The notes under the pieces: generated by a model
What the model was told of the DNA's origin: nothing
The model's database searches: none
What the model saw: only the letters and a program-made list of their open reading frames with translations
Shown here: piece by piece, positions 33,266-41,942 of the stretch
Layout of the letters: each line of letters begins with the position of its first letter
How positions within the stretch are numbered: the first letter of the stretch is position 1
Made by a program: the position numbers and the translations under genes
Source of the DNA: Sagittula sp. P11
GTDB taxonomy: Bacteria > Pseudomonadota > Alphaproteobacteria > Rhodobacterales > Rhodobacteraceae
DNA length: 64,000 bases
Reading direction: 5' to 3'
Assembly (NCBI RefSeq): GCF_002814095.1
Contig: NZ_CP021913.1
Location: 2,824,001 to 2,888,000 of the forward strand

Positions 33266-34084
33266 ATGGTCGCGAAACTGCAGCTTTCAGATTGGGTCGC
33301 CGCCAGCGCCGAGGTTGTCCTGGCGCTCGACACGCCGCGCTTTGCCAAGGCGTTGACGGATGCCCTGCGGTGCGTGGTTCCGTTCGAGTTCACCGTGATC
33401 TTCGCCTATCACCGGGACAGCCGACCGCTTGATATCTATGATAATTTTCCACCGGGGAAACGCGAGGTCATGGTCGATGCCTATCAGGAGGGGCCATACC
33501 TGCTCGACCCGTTCTACCTGCATTCCGTCGCGCCCACGGCCTCGCGGCTGGCGCGGTTGCGCGATCTCGCGCCGGACCGGTTCTATCAGGCGGAATATTT
33601 CAGAAACTACTACGTCCAAACCGGACTTGCCGAAGAAATAGGCTTTATCGTCGATGTCGGTGAGGGGGTGAGCGTCGTGATTTCCGCCATGCGGGAACAC
33701 AAGGTCTTTTCGTCGCGCGAGTTTCGCGATCTGCAGGCAGTCTTTCCCTTCGTCGAGGTTTGCGCACGGCGGCACTGGCACGGGCTGGCCGCGAAATTCT
33801 CGGACCGCCCGCATTCCGAAGAGCCGCGCCTGTCCCGGCTGATCGAGGAGTCTTTCCAGCGCTTTGGACGCAATCTGCTGACCCCGCGCGAAGCCGAGAT
33901 CGTCGAATACACGCTCAAGGGATATTCCGCCGAATCGACGGGCGCCGCCCTCGGGATCGCCACTGGCACGGTGCGGATTCACCGGCGCAATATCTACGGC
34001 AAGCTGGGCGTAAGCTCTCAGGGCGAGCTGTTCTCCAACTTCATCTCGTCGCTCGACGAATATGGATCGGTGCGCGAGACCTGA
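33266..34084 (+). CDS. LuxR-family transcriptional regulator
   Basis: The 272-residue protein has an N-terminal ligand- or signal-sensing domain (no recognisable autoinducer signature) and a C-terminal LuxR/GerE HTH at about 205-262 (LTPREAEIVEYTLKGYSAES, TVRIHRRNIYGKLGVSSQGE). It is divergent from the polyamine-type transport operon with a 117 bp shared control region, so it is the likely regulator of that operon. Confidence 0.87.
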   Translation: MVAKLQLSDWVAASAEVVLALDTPRFAKALTDALRCVVPFEFTVIFAYHRDSRPLDIYDNFPPGKREVMVDAYQEGPYLLDPFYLHSVAPTASRLARLRDLAPDRFYQAEYFRNYYVQTGLAEEIGFIVDVGEGVSVVISAMREHKVFSSREFRDLQAVFPFVEVCARRHWHGLAAKFSDRPHSEEPRLSRLIEESFQRFGRNLLTPREAEIVEYTLKGYSAESTGAALGIATGTVRIHRRNIYGKLGVSSQGELFSNFISSLDEYGSVRET

Positions 34085-34177
34085 AGCGGACGGGGCCGCG
34101 CGGACCATTGCCGTCGGCGGCCTTGTCCGGTGTTACCACGCCTTTCCACGGGTCACGGGCCTGTCCGGGGAAGAAAT

Positions 34178-34199
34178 CTTGGCCGGAAAGACGGCCAAG
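34178..34199. terminator. possible hairpin terminator after the LuxR gene
   Basis: A perfect 8 bp stem CTTGGCCG / CGGCCAAG with loop GAAAGA lies between convergent luxR-type and dctM genes. No T run follows, so termination is only possible. Confidence 0.35.
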
Positions 34200-34288
34200 G
34201 CGGGGCGACCTGACATCCTCGGAACAATGCACGCGGCCGGTGGCACGCGGGCGCAGGTCGCGGCACTGAACGCGCAGTCCGACCACGG

Positions 34289-35617
34289 TTACAGGAAGAG
34301 CGTCACCGTCACCGGGGCGAGGGTCACGAGGACCAGAACCAGCAGCATCACGGCGATGAACGGCAGGGTGGCGGCAAAGATCTGTTCGACCGACACGTCG
34401 GGATCGTTCAGCGTGTTGTGCACCGTGAAGACGGATATCCCGAAGGGCGGTGTCAGCAGTCCGATCTCCACCGCGATGACCGTCACGATCCCGAAGTGCA
34501 TCAGGTCGAGCCCCATGTTCTGCGCGATGGGGGCGGCGATGGGCACCATGATCAGCAGGATCGAGGTGCTGTCGAGGATCATCCCCATCAGCAGGATGAT
34601 CGCCGCGTAGAAGAAGATGAACCCCAGAGGCCCGAACCCGGAGTCGGAGACCAGCCCGGCGATGGCGTTGGGCAGACCGGCGATGGCCAGCATCCGCGAA
34701 TAGAACGACGCCGCGATCAGGAGCAGCAGGATCGAGACGGAAATCACCCCGGTCTGCTTCATCACCTGCCAGAGCTTGTGCCGGTCGAGGCTCCGGCGGG
34801 AAAGGGCGACCACGAGTGCACCGAAGGCGCCGACGCCCCCCGCCTCGGTCGGGGTAAAGAACCCGGTGTAGAGCCCGCCCAGCACGAGGATCACAAGCAG
34901 GATGATGGGGATCATCTTGCGGATCATCTCGTCCAGCGGCATCGGCGTGATCTCGCGATCCAGCCTGCGGGCGCGGGTGCTGTCGGGATCGGTCAGCACG
35001 AACTTTGGCGCGACGATGGTCAGGCCGATCAGCATGACGACGAATCCGCCCGCCAGTAGCAGGCCGGGGATGATGCCCGCGATGAACATGCCGCCGATGG
35101 AGACCTCGGCCAGCACGCCGTAGATGATGAGCAGGAGGCTCGGAGGGATCAGCATCCCCAGAACCGACGACCCCGCGACGGTGCCCGCCGAGAAGGCAGG
35201 GCGGTAACCGTGGCGCGTCATCTCGGGGACCGCGACGCGGGTGAAGACCGCAGCCGAGGCGATGGAGACCCCGGTGACGGCGGCAAAGACGGTGTTGGCG
35301 GCGACAGTGGCGACACCCAGCCCGCAGATCATCCGGCGAAGCAGCTCCTCCGCCACGGCGAAGGTGTCCCGCCCGACGTTCGAGACGCTGACCAGTAATC
35401 CCATCAGAACGAATAGCGGGATGGTGGCGAAGAGGTAGTCGGCGATCCCGGAGTAGGCGGTCAGTTCCAGCATCCGGAAGGCCAGTCCGATGTTGTCGCG
35501 GATGATCCAGATACCGACGAAGGCGACGGAGAACAGCGCGTAGGCGATCTGCATCCCCAGAAGGACAAGCGCGATCAGCACCGCGATCAGGATGAAGCCG
35601 ATGGTCAGGGTGGTCAT
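34289..35617 (-). CDS. dctM: TRAP transporter large permease DctM
   Basis: The 442-residue polytopic permease shows IPLFVFMGLLVSVSNVG, AAVTGVSIASAAVFTRVAVP, LGMLIPPSLLLIIYGVLAEV, and ILDSTSILLIMVPIAAPIAQ with GLLTPPFGISVF. It is the last gene of the molybdenum hydroxylase-TRAP operon and overlaps dctQ by 4 bp. Confidence 0.9.
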   Translation of the reverse strand: MTTLTIGFILIAVLIALVLLGMQIAYALFSVAFVGIWIIRDNIGLAFRMLELTAYSGIADYLFATIPLFVLMGLLVSVSNVGRDTFAVAEELLRRMICGLGVATVAANTVFAAVTGVSIASAAVFTRVAVPEMTRHGYRPAFSAGTVAGSSVLGMLIPPSLLLIIYGVLAEVSIGGMFIAGIIPGLLLAGGFVVMLIGLTIVAPKFVLTDPDSTRARRLDREITPMPLDEMIRKMIPIILLVILVLGGLYTGFFTPTEAGGVGAFGALVVALSRRSLDRHKLWQVMKQTGVISVSILLLLIAASFYSRMLAIAGLPNAIAGLVSDSGFGPLGFIFFYAAIILLMGMILDSTSILLIMVPIAAPIAQNMGLDLMHFGIVTVIAVEIGLLTPPFGISVFTVHNTLNDPDVSVEQIFAATLPFIAVMLLVLVLVTLAPVTVTLFL

Positions 35618-36177
35618 TGCGCGGCCTTCATCGTTTCGAATTCCCGCGTGACCCGGTAGAGGGCCGCGAGCGTTGCCGTTGCGGCGCCCAGCACAGTGAT
35701 CCCGCGGAAGGGCCATGTGGGGATCGTCCATACCCCCTGGACACCGAAGAACTCGGCCGTGGTCCAGGCGGAGGTGAACTTCGGCCACGACGCCCAGACG
35801 ACCAGCGCGAAGACGACGGCGCCGGTGATGCAGAACAGGATCTCGAGCACGGAGACCGCGGCGGGCGAGGTGCGCCCGATGCGCCGGACAAGGAAATCCG
35901 CCCGGGTGAGGCGGCGTTGCAGGATGGCGGCGGGCACCTGAAGGAACACGATGGCGACGACGGTGCGGGCGGCGATCTCCGACACTCCGGTGATCGGCAG
36001 GTCGAGCAGGTTGCGCCCGATGACATCCGCCACGATCAGCAGCATCAGCGCGCCGATGGCGGCGGTGCCGATTGCCGACATGGCCGCCGCGAGACTGCCG
36101 AGCGCAGCACCCAGCGGAGACTCGGCAAAGGCCGGGACGAACTGGTCTTCGGTATCGACGGGGCTGTCGTCGCTCAT
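35614..36177 (-). CDS. dctQ: TRAP transporter small permease DctQ
   Basis: The 187-residue protein has four hydrophobic segments with ALMLLIVADVIGRNLLDLPI and the DctQ-typical FLQVPAAILQRRLTRADFLV. It is separated from the receptor gene by an 82 bp gap that contains a strong stem-loop. Confidence 0.85.
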   Translation of the reverse strand: MSDDSPVDTEDQFVPAFAESPLGAALGSLAAAMSAIGTAAIGALMLLIVADVIGRNLLDLPITGVSEIAARTVVAIVFLQVPAAILQRRLTRADFLVRRIGRTSPAAVSVLEILFCITGAVVFALVVWASWPKFTSAWTTAEFFGVQGVWTIPTWPFRGITVLGAATATLAALYRVTREFETMKAAQ

Positions 36178-36200
36178 GAATGCCTGCCTTTGCAGTAGGG

Positions 36201-36230
36201 GTCAGCCCGACCTTCCGGGATCGGGCTGAC
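36201..36230 (-). other. intercistronic stem-loop after dctP
   Basis: GTCAGCCCGA and TCGGGCTGAC form a perfect 10 bp stem with a 10-base loop between dctP and dctQ. It has no T run. Stem-loops here commonly protect the receptor mRNA and limit read-through to the permease genes; that function is inferred. Confidence 0.7.
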
Positions 36231-36259
36231 AGGGATCAAGACGGTCGTATGTGACAGGC

Positions 36260-37318
36260 TCAGAGCCCTTCGGCCCAGTTCCGGGTCGGAGTCGCGCCCC
36301 GTTCCGCCAGCGCGTCGAAGTAGGCCTTGAGCACGGTCTTGCCCGCGTCGCCGGTCTGCTCCAGCCAGGGCTCGACGATGTTCGGCAGGCCGTTGACCCA
36401 CTTCGCCTTTTCTTCTTCCGGCAGCTGGTGGACCGTCAGGCCGGCGGCCTGCATCTCGTCCATGGCGCGGGCGGCGAGGTCGGCCACGTAGTCGCCATGC
36501 GCCACGGACGTCGCCTTGGCCGCCTCGCGGAAAGCCTCCTGAACCGGGGCGGGCAGACCATCGAAGAAGTCCTTGTTCGCCGCGATCCCGCCGAAATACA
36601 TCGAGCCGATGCCGACGCGGGTCAGTTCGGGGGCAACCTCGTAGACGCGGGTGGGCAGGATGCCGGAGGCGAAGGAGAGGGTGCCCTCGGTCACGCCGGT
36701 CTGGATGTTGGTGTAGTAGGTGGTCAGCGCACCGTCGACCGGCGTGGCGCCCGTGTCCCGCAGCCAGTTGGCCGAGGTGCCAGGCGCGTTCAGCTTGCGG
36801 TTCTGCAGGTCTTCCATCGTGTTGACGGGGAAGGTTGCGTAGATATCGTAGCTGTCGGTGATCAGCGACGACAGGTGCACCATGCCGTTCTCCGCCCACG
36901 AGTCCTTCAGCTCCGGCAGGTTCTCCGAAAGGTCATCGAAGATCTCGATGATCATGCGGTGATCCTCGGTCGCGAAGGGCGTGAAGTAGGTCACGTTCTG
37001 AAGCGGCATGTTCGCCCCTTCCCAGACCGTGCCGACCATGCCGACATCGACGATGCCGTCCATCACCGCCTCGCGCGTGTCGGTGAACTTGTAGAGCGTG
37101 CCCGCATAGCTCTCGACCCAGTCGACCTGATACTCGTTGCCGTTCTCGGCAAGGATGCGGTTCACCTCCGGCTGAAAGGTGTTCTTCATCGCGTAGACCC
37201 AGATGTTGGCCTCCGGGTGCGAAGAGCCGATGTTGACCGTGATGCTCTGCTGCGCCAGTGCGGCGCCGCCCATCAGCACCGCCATCGCGGTGGTGGTCGC
37301 AAGTTTCATGAAAGTCAT
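36260..37318 (-). CDS. dctP: TRAP transporter substrate-binding protein DctP
   Basis: The 352-residue receptor has a Sec signal (TAMAVLMGGAALAQ) and family segments SYAGTLYKFTDTREAVMDGI, DLQNRKLNAPGTSANWLRDT and TNIQTGVTEGTLSFASGI. The gene follows the molybdenum hydroxylase large subunit by 51 bp on the same strand, suggesting that it captures the hydroxylase substrate or a relative. Confidence 0.88.
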   Translation of the reverse strand: MTFMKLATTTAMAVLMGGAALAQQSITVNIGSSHPEANIWVYAMKNTFQPEVNRILAENGNEYQVDWVESYAGTLYKFTDTREAVMDGIVDVGMVGTVWEGANMPLQNVTYFTPFATEDHRMIIEIFDDLSENLPELKDSWAENGMVHLSSLITDSYDIYATFPVNTMEDLQNRKLNAPGTSANWLRDTGATPVDGALTTYYTNIQTGVTEGTLSFASGILPTRVYEVAPELTRVGIGSMYFGGIAANKDFFDGLPAPVQEAFREAAKATSVAHGDYVADLAARAMDEMQAAGLTVHQLPEEEKAKWVNGLPNIVEPWLEQTGDAGKTVLKAYFDALAERGATPTRNWAEGL

Positions 37319-37369
37319 GGTTGTTCCTCCCTGGTTCGGGGCGCGCTCCCGTCGCGCCCGTCGATTGGT

Positions 37370-39751
37370 TCAGTCCTCGAATGCCCCGAGCGCACGCAGG
37401 ATGCGTTCCGGGGTGAAGGGCATCTCGGTGACCTGCGCCCCGAGCGGGCGCAGGGCGTCGTTGATCGCGTTCATGACAGCCGCCGGGGCCCCGGCCGTAC
37501 CGGCCTCTCCCGCCCCTTTGGCGCCGAGTTCGCTTTCGCCGGTGGGCGTCTCGACGTGGCCGATCTGCATGTCCGGCATCTCGCCGGCCATCGGCACGAG
37601 GTAATCCGCCATCGAGCCGTTCAGCAGCTGGCCGTCGCTGTCGTAGTGGATTTCCTCGTAAAGCGCGCCGCCGAGGCCCTGCACGATGCCGCCCCGGATC
37701 TGCTCGTCGACCAGTTGCGGGTTGATGACACGCCCGCAGTCCTCGACGCACCAGTGCTTCAGCAGGGTGACGACGCCGGTTTCAATATCGACCTCGAGGT
37801 AGGACGCCTGCACGCCGTTGGTGAAGGCGAAGGGGTAGTCCATCGTGATGAAGTGCCGGGTCTGCACCAGTTCGCGGGGCAGGCCCTTGGGGAGGGTGTC
37901 GCCCCGGAAATAGACAATCCGGCCCAGTTCCTCCAGCGCCAGGCGCTCTTCGCCGGTGTCGGCGTTCACCACCTGACCGTCGCGGATGTCGAGCGCGCCG
38001 GCGTCCGCCTGCAACATCGACGCCGCGACTTCGAGGATCGACTGGCGCAGGGCACGGGCTGCCTGCAACGCCGCCTCGCCGCCGATGCCAGCCCCGCGCG
38101 ACGCCCATGTGCCGCCGCCGTAGGGTGTGACCTGGGTATCGCCGGTGATGACGCGCACGGAGGAGGGCGGCACGCCGACGCCTTCGGCGACGACCTGGCT
38201 CAGCATCGCTTCGGTGCCCTGTCCCTGCTCGGTCACGCCGGACAGGGCGACGATGGAACCGTCGGGGTCCATCCGCACCGTGCAGCCGTCCTGCGCCGAG
38301 ATCCGCGCCCCGCCGATGCCGTACATGAAGGGCGAGGGGTTCGTCAGTTCGATGAAGGAGGCGATGCCGATGCCACGGTACTTGCCCTGTTTGCGGGCCT
38401 CTGCCTGATCGGAACGGAGCGCGTCGTAGTCCATCATCGCGATGAGCTTGTCCATCGAGGCGTGATGCGACAGCCCTTCGAACCGCATCTTGGCGGGCGA
38501 GGTCACGGGGTAGGCGTCGTCGGCGTACATGTTGCGGCGCCGGATCTCGACCGGGTCAATGCCGATGGCGGCGGCGGCCATGTCCACCAGCCCCTCGGTG
38601 ATCGCCACGGCGATGGGATGGCCCACGGCGCGGTACTGGCAGGTCGGGGTCTTGTTCTGGAAGACGACCGTCGTCTGCGCGCGGTAGTTGGCAAAGTCGT
38701 AGGGTCCGCCGCAGAGGTTCACCACCTGGTTGCCCTCGATGGCCGAGGTGCGGGGATAGACCGAATAGGGCCCGATCCCCGTCCAGTCGTCCACGTCGAT
38801 GGCGAGGATCTTGCCCTCGGCATCCACCGCGATCTTCGCCTCGATCTCGTGGTCGCGGGCGTGGATGTCGGTTGAGAAGCTCTCCAGCCGATCGGCGATG
38901 AACTTTACCGGGCGGCCCATGATCTTGGCGATGGCGGCGGTCGCAACCTCGTCGGGGTAGACATGCACCTTGATCCCGTAGGACCCGCCCACGTCGCCGC
39001 AGATCACCCGCACGCGGCTTTCGGGAATGTCGAGGTGCTGGGCCAGAACCGTCTGGATCATGTGCGGCGCCTGGGTGGCGTGGTAGGCGGTCATCTGCCC
39101 CTCTGCCGGGTTCCAGTCGACGAGGATGGAACGGGGTTCGAGCGTGACGCCGGTGTGCCGCGCGGTGCGGAAGCTGGCAGAGATCACCTTGTGGGCAGAG
39201 GCCATCGCGGCCTCCACGTCGCCTTCTTCGTGCAGCCGCCGGAAGGCGAGGTTGTCGCCGAGGTCGGGGTGGATCACCGGCGTGCCGGCATCGAGCGCGG
39301 TCATCGTGTCGGTGACCACCGGGAGCGGGTCGTAGTCCACGTCGATCCGGGCGGCGCCGTCTTCCGCCGCGGCGCGGGTCGTGGCGACGACGGCCACCAC
39401 CGGCTCGCCCACCCATGTCGCGCGGTCGACCGCCAGCGCGTGCTGCGGCGGGGACTTAAGGCCCTTCAGGTGCGCCAGAACGGCGACCCACGGCGTGCAG
39501 ACCTCGGCCAGATCGGCGCCGGTGAAGACCCGCAGCACGCCCTTCACGTCCTTCGCATCGGCAAGGTCGATCCGGTTGATCCGGGCATGGGCAAAGGGCG
39601 ACCGGACAAAGGCCACATGCACCATGCGGGGCAGGGTGATGTCGTCCACGTAGCGCCCGCGCCCCTGTACCAGTTTGGCGGCGTTGGGGCGGGGGACCGT
39701 CTTGCCGATGTAGGAATTGGGACGGTCGGGGTTTCCGAATGCGATGGTCAT
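37370..39751 (-). CDS. molybdenum hydroxylase large subunit (CoxL/XdhB-like)
   Basis: The 793-residue subunit carries the molybdopterin cytosine dinucleotide site of the xanthine oxidase family: LVQGRGRYVDDI, HEEGDVEAAMA, GDVGGSYGIKVHVYPDEVAT, ALSGVTEQGQGTEAML, and the terminal GAKGAGEAGTAGAP with the catalytic Glu (about 747). The active-site loop reads CQYRAVGHPI (about 371-380). It is neither the AYRCSFR of form I nor the AYRGAGR of form II CO dehydrogenase, so this is a different hydroxylase. ATG 39751 overlaps the small-subunit stop. Confidence 0.88.
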   Translation of the reverse strand: MTIAFGNPDRPNSYIGKTVPRPNAAKLVQGRGRYVDDITLPRMVHVAFVRSPFAHARINRIDLADAKDVKGVLRVFTGADLAEVCTPWVAVLAHLKGLKSPPQHALAVDRATWVGEPVVAVVATTRAAAEDGAARIDVDYDPLPVVTDTMTALDAGTPVIHPDLGDNLAFRRLHEEGDVEAAMASAHKVISASFRTARHTGVTLEPRSILVDWNPAEGQMTAYHATQAPHMIQTVLAQHLDIPESRVRVICGDVGGSYGIKVHVYPDEVATAAIAKIMGRPVKFIADRLESFSTDIHARDHEIEAKIAVDAEGKILAIDVDDWTGIGPYSVYPRTSAIEGNQVVNLCGGPYDFANYRAQTTVVFQNKTPTCQYRAVGHPIAVAITEGLVDMAAAAIGIDPVEIRRRNMYADDAYPVTSPAKMRFEGLSHHASMDKLIAMMDYDALRSDQAEARKQGKYRGIGIASFIELTNPSPFMYGIGGARISAQDGCTVRMDPDGSIVALSGVTEQGQGTEAMLSQVVAEGVGVPPSSVRVITGDTQVTPYGGGTWASRGAGIGGEAALQAARALRQSILEVAASMLQADAGALDIRDGQVVNADTGEERLALEELGRIVYFRGDTLPKGLPRELVQTRHFITMDYPFAFTNGVQASYLEVDIETGVVTLLKHWCVEDCGRVINPQLVDEQIRGGIVQGLGGALYEEIHYDSDGQLLNGSMADYLVPMAGEMPDMQIGHVETPTGESELGAKGAGEAGTAGAPAAVMNAINDALRPLGAQVTEMPFTPERILRALGAFED

Positions 39752-40248
39752 GCGCGGCCCTTCCCGGTACGCGCCTGCGCGACGCTTTCGACCGCGTCCA
39801 CGATGGCCTCGTAGCCTGTGCAGCGGCAGTAGTTGCCCGACAGGTGTTCCCGGATCGCCGCCCGCGAGGGGACGGTGCCACCCTTCAGCAGTTCCTCTGC
39901 AGCGACCAGCATCCCCGGCGTACAGAACCCGCATTGCAGCGCGTTGCGCGCGACGAAGGCGTCCTGCAGATCGGTGATCGTGCCGGTGTCGGTCAGCCCC
40001 TCGATTGTCCAGACCTCGGCCCCGTCGGCCTGCGCGGCCAGCATCAGGCAGCCCCGGACGGCCTGACCGTCCACCCGGACGGTGCAGGCCCCGCAGACGC
40101 CGTGCTCACAGCTCGCGTGTGCGCCGGTCAGGCCCAGTTCGGTGCGCAGGAAATCGACCAGGTGCTGACCGGCGGGCACGCGTGCCTCGACCGGTTCGCC
40201 GTTCACCGTCAGCGAAACGTCCACCTTGTCGCGGAAGGCCTGTGTCAT
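39748..40248 (-). CDS. molybdenum hydroxylase small subunit with two [2Fe-2S] clusters
   Basis: This 166-residue protein has a plant-ferredoxin-like cluster motif (CEHGVCGACTVRVDG) and a C-terminal four-helix cluster motif (QCGFCTPGMLVAAEELL, GNYCRCTGYEAIV). It passes electrons between the Mo site and FAD. It overlaps both neighbours by 4 bp. Confidence 0.93.
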   Translation of the reverse strand: MTQAFRDKVDVSLTVNGEPVEARVPAGQHLVDFLRTELGLTGAHASCEHGVCGACTVRVDGQAVRGCLMLAAQADGAEVWTIEGLTDTGTITDLQDAFVARNALQCGFCTPGMLVAAEELLKGGTVPSRAAIREHLSGNYCRCTGYEAIVDAVESVAQARTGKGRA

Positions 40249-41078
40249 GCGTTGTCTCCTTCGATGCGCGCCACGGCCCGCCGCAGGAGCACGCCTGCCA
40301 GATGCCGCCGGTAGCTGCCGCTTGCCTGTGTGTCGGAGGGGGGATCGATCTCGGAGCGCAGGGCCTCGACCGCCGCATCGACATCGCCCGCATCGAGCGC
40401 CTGCATCGCGCCGCGCGCCAGCGTCGGCACCGGCCCGGCAGAGAACACCGACAGCCGGTGCCCCGCCTTGCGCCGGACGAGGCAAAGGCCGGTCAGGGCA
40501 TAGTCGCCTGAGCGGCGCGCGACCTCCTCGATGACCTGGACTTCGCCTGCCTCGGCCTTCGGCACGGAAATCGCCGTCAGGATCTCGTCCTCCTCTAGCG
40601 CCGTGGTAAAGACGTCCTCGAAGAAGTCCTCCACGGGAATGTCGCGGGTGCCGTTGGCGCCGCTTGCGTGCAGCGTCGCGCCAAGCGCGAGGGCGCAGGC
40701 CGGGAACTCCGCCGCCGGGTCGGCATGGGCCAACGCGCCGCCGATGGTGCCGCGGTTGCGGATCGCGGCATGGGCGATGTAGCGGACGGCCTCGGCCAGA
40801 AGCGGTGCGTGGGCGCGGATCATCGGGTCGCTGCCGACCTGCGCATGCCGGGTCAGTGCCCCGATATGCAGGAGGTCGCCGTCCTCGGTGACGCCGGAAA
40901 GCTCCGAAATCCGGGAGATGTCGATCAGCATGTCGCCTTCGGACAGACGCATGTTCATCGCTGCGACAAGGCTCTGGCCACCTGCCAGGAAACGACCCGC
41001 ACCGTCCGACTGGGCCATCAGCTCCAGCGCGTGCGCCACGTCGACAGCCCGGGCATATCCGCCCGCCGATGCCTTCAT
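40245..41078 (-). CDS. molybdenum hydroxylase FAD-binding medium subunit (CoxM-like)
   Basis: The 277-residue protein has the FAD contacts FLAGGQSLVAAMNMRLS and the IRNRGTIGGALAHADPAAEF loop typical of CoxM, then a C-terminal CO_deh_flav_C part. It is the first gene of the operon coxM-coxS-coxL-dctP-dctQ-dctM and faces the TetR gene across 150 bp. Confidence 0.92.
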   Translation of the reverse strand: MKASAGGYARAVDVAHALELMAQSDGAGRFLAGGQSLVAAMNMRLSEGDMLIDISRISELSGVTEDGDLLHIGALTRHAQVGSDPMIRAHAPLLAEAVRYIAHAAIRNRGTIGGALAHADPAAEFPACALALGATLHASGANGTRDIPVEDFFEDVFTTALEEDEILTAISVPKAEAGEVQVIEEVARRSGDYALTGLCLVRRKAGHRLSVFSAGPVPTLARGAMQALDAGDVDAAVEALRSEIDPPSDTQASGSYRRHLAGVLLRRAVARIEGDNA

Positions 41079-41126
41079 GTTGGTATCCTCCCTACATGAG
41101 CGCGACCCGTCCTTTGACGATTATTG

Positions 41127-41158
41127 ATCGGCTGCTCACTCTTGTTGAGCGGATGATC
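41127..41158. promoter_or_regulatory. candidate operator between the hydroxylase operon and the TetR gene
   Basis: GCTCA (41134-41138) and TGAGC (41146-41150) form an inverted repeat with a 7-base spacer, and GATC occurs at both outer edges (41127-41130 and 41155-41158). Its location in the divergent promoter region and its approximate symmetry suit a TetR dimer. It was read by eye only. Confidence 0.4.
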
Positions 41159-41228
41159 TATAAAAATGTGAGCATTACAAGAAAAATTTGCTAAACGGGT
41201 TCCGGGACAACGAGCCAGGGACACCGTC

Positions 41229-41861
41229 GTGGACAACCAGACCGAACAGGACAGGGACACGGCCGCACGCCGGAGATTGCCTCCGCAGGAGCGGCGCGAG
41301 CAGATCGTGAACGAGGCGGTGCGCTTCTTCGCCGAGGTCGGGCTGGAGGGGAACACCCGCCAGCTGGCGAAGCGGCTGGGGGTCACGCAATCCCTTCTTT
41401 TCAAGTACTTCGCCACCAAGGAAGAGCTGCTCGAAGCGGTCTACGAGAAGGTCTATCTGGGTCGCCTGTCCAACGACTGGCCCGACCGGCTGACCGACCG
41501 TTCAGTGCCCCTGAGGATGCGGCTTCTGGCGTTCTACACCGAGTACAGCGGGCTGATCTTCGAACATGACTGGATGCGGATCTTCATGTTCTCGGGTCTT
41601 GCCGGGGCGGCCCTGAACAACCGTTACCTCAAACACCTGGGCGACGTGATTCTCCGTCCCGTGCTGGCGGAAACGGCGGCTTTGACCTCCGGTCCGACGC
41701 AACCGACCATGGAGGACCTGTGGAACCTGCACGGCGGGATCGTCTACATCGGCATCCGCACGCACATCTACAGCCTGCCCGCGCCGGACAATCCGGAAGA
41801 GGTCATCGCGCGGGCCATCGACAAGTATCTGCGGTTCTTCGGCATCCCCGACGACGCGTGA
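41229..41861 (+). CDS. TetR/AcrR-family transcriptional regulator
   Basis: The 210-residue protein has a TetR N-terminal HTH (REQIVNEAVRFFAEVGLEGN, TRQLAKRLGVTQSLLFKYFA) and a long helical ligand domain. It starts at GTG 41229. It is divergent from the molybdenum hydroxylase-TRAP operon and is its likely local repressor; the ligand is probably the hydroxylase substrate (inference). Confidence 0.88.
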   Translation: MDNQTEQDRDTAARRRLPPQERREQIVNEAVRFFAEVGLEGNTRQLAKRLGVTQSLLFKYFATKEELLEAVYEKVYLGRLSNDWPDRLTDRSVPLRMRLLAFYTEYSGLIFEHDWMRIFMFSGLAGAALNNRYLKHLGDVILRPVLAETAALTSGPTQPTMEDLWNLHGGIVYIGIRTHIYSLPAPDNPEEVIARAIDKYLRFFGIPDDA

Positions 41862-41891
41862 CTGGCCTCGCGGGGGCACACCGTAAGCAAT

Positions 41892-41920
41892 AAGCGCGGC
41901 CCGATGAAGGCCGCGCTTTG
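41892..41920. terminator. bidirectional terminator between TetR and nuclease genes
   Basis: A perfect 10 bp stem AAGCGCGGCC / GGCCGCGCTT with loop CGATGAA lies between convergent genes. Confidence 0.8.
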
Positions 41921-41942
41921 ATGTCGTTCGGATGGTACCGGA

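Noticed and set aside
37370-39751. CO dehydrogenase large subunit
   Set aside because: The active-site loop CQYRAVGHP matches neither the form I (AYRCSFR) nor the form II (AYRGAGR) signature, so only the wider molybdenum hydroxylase family is claimed.
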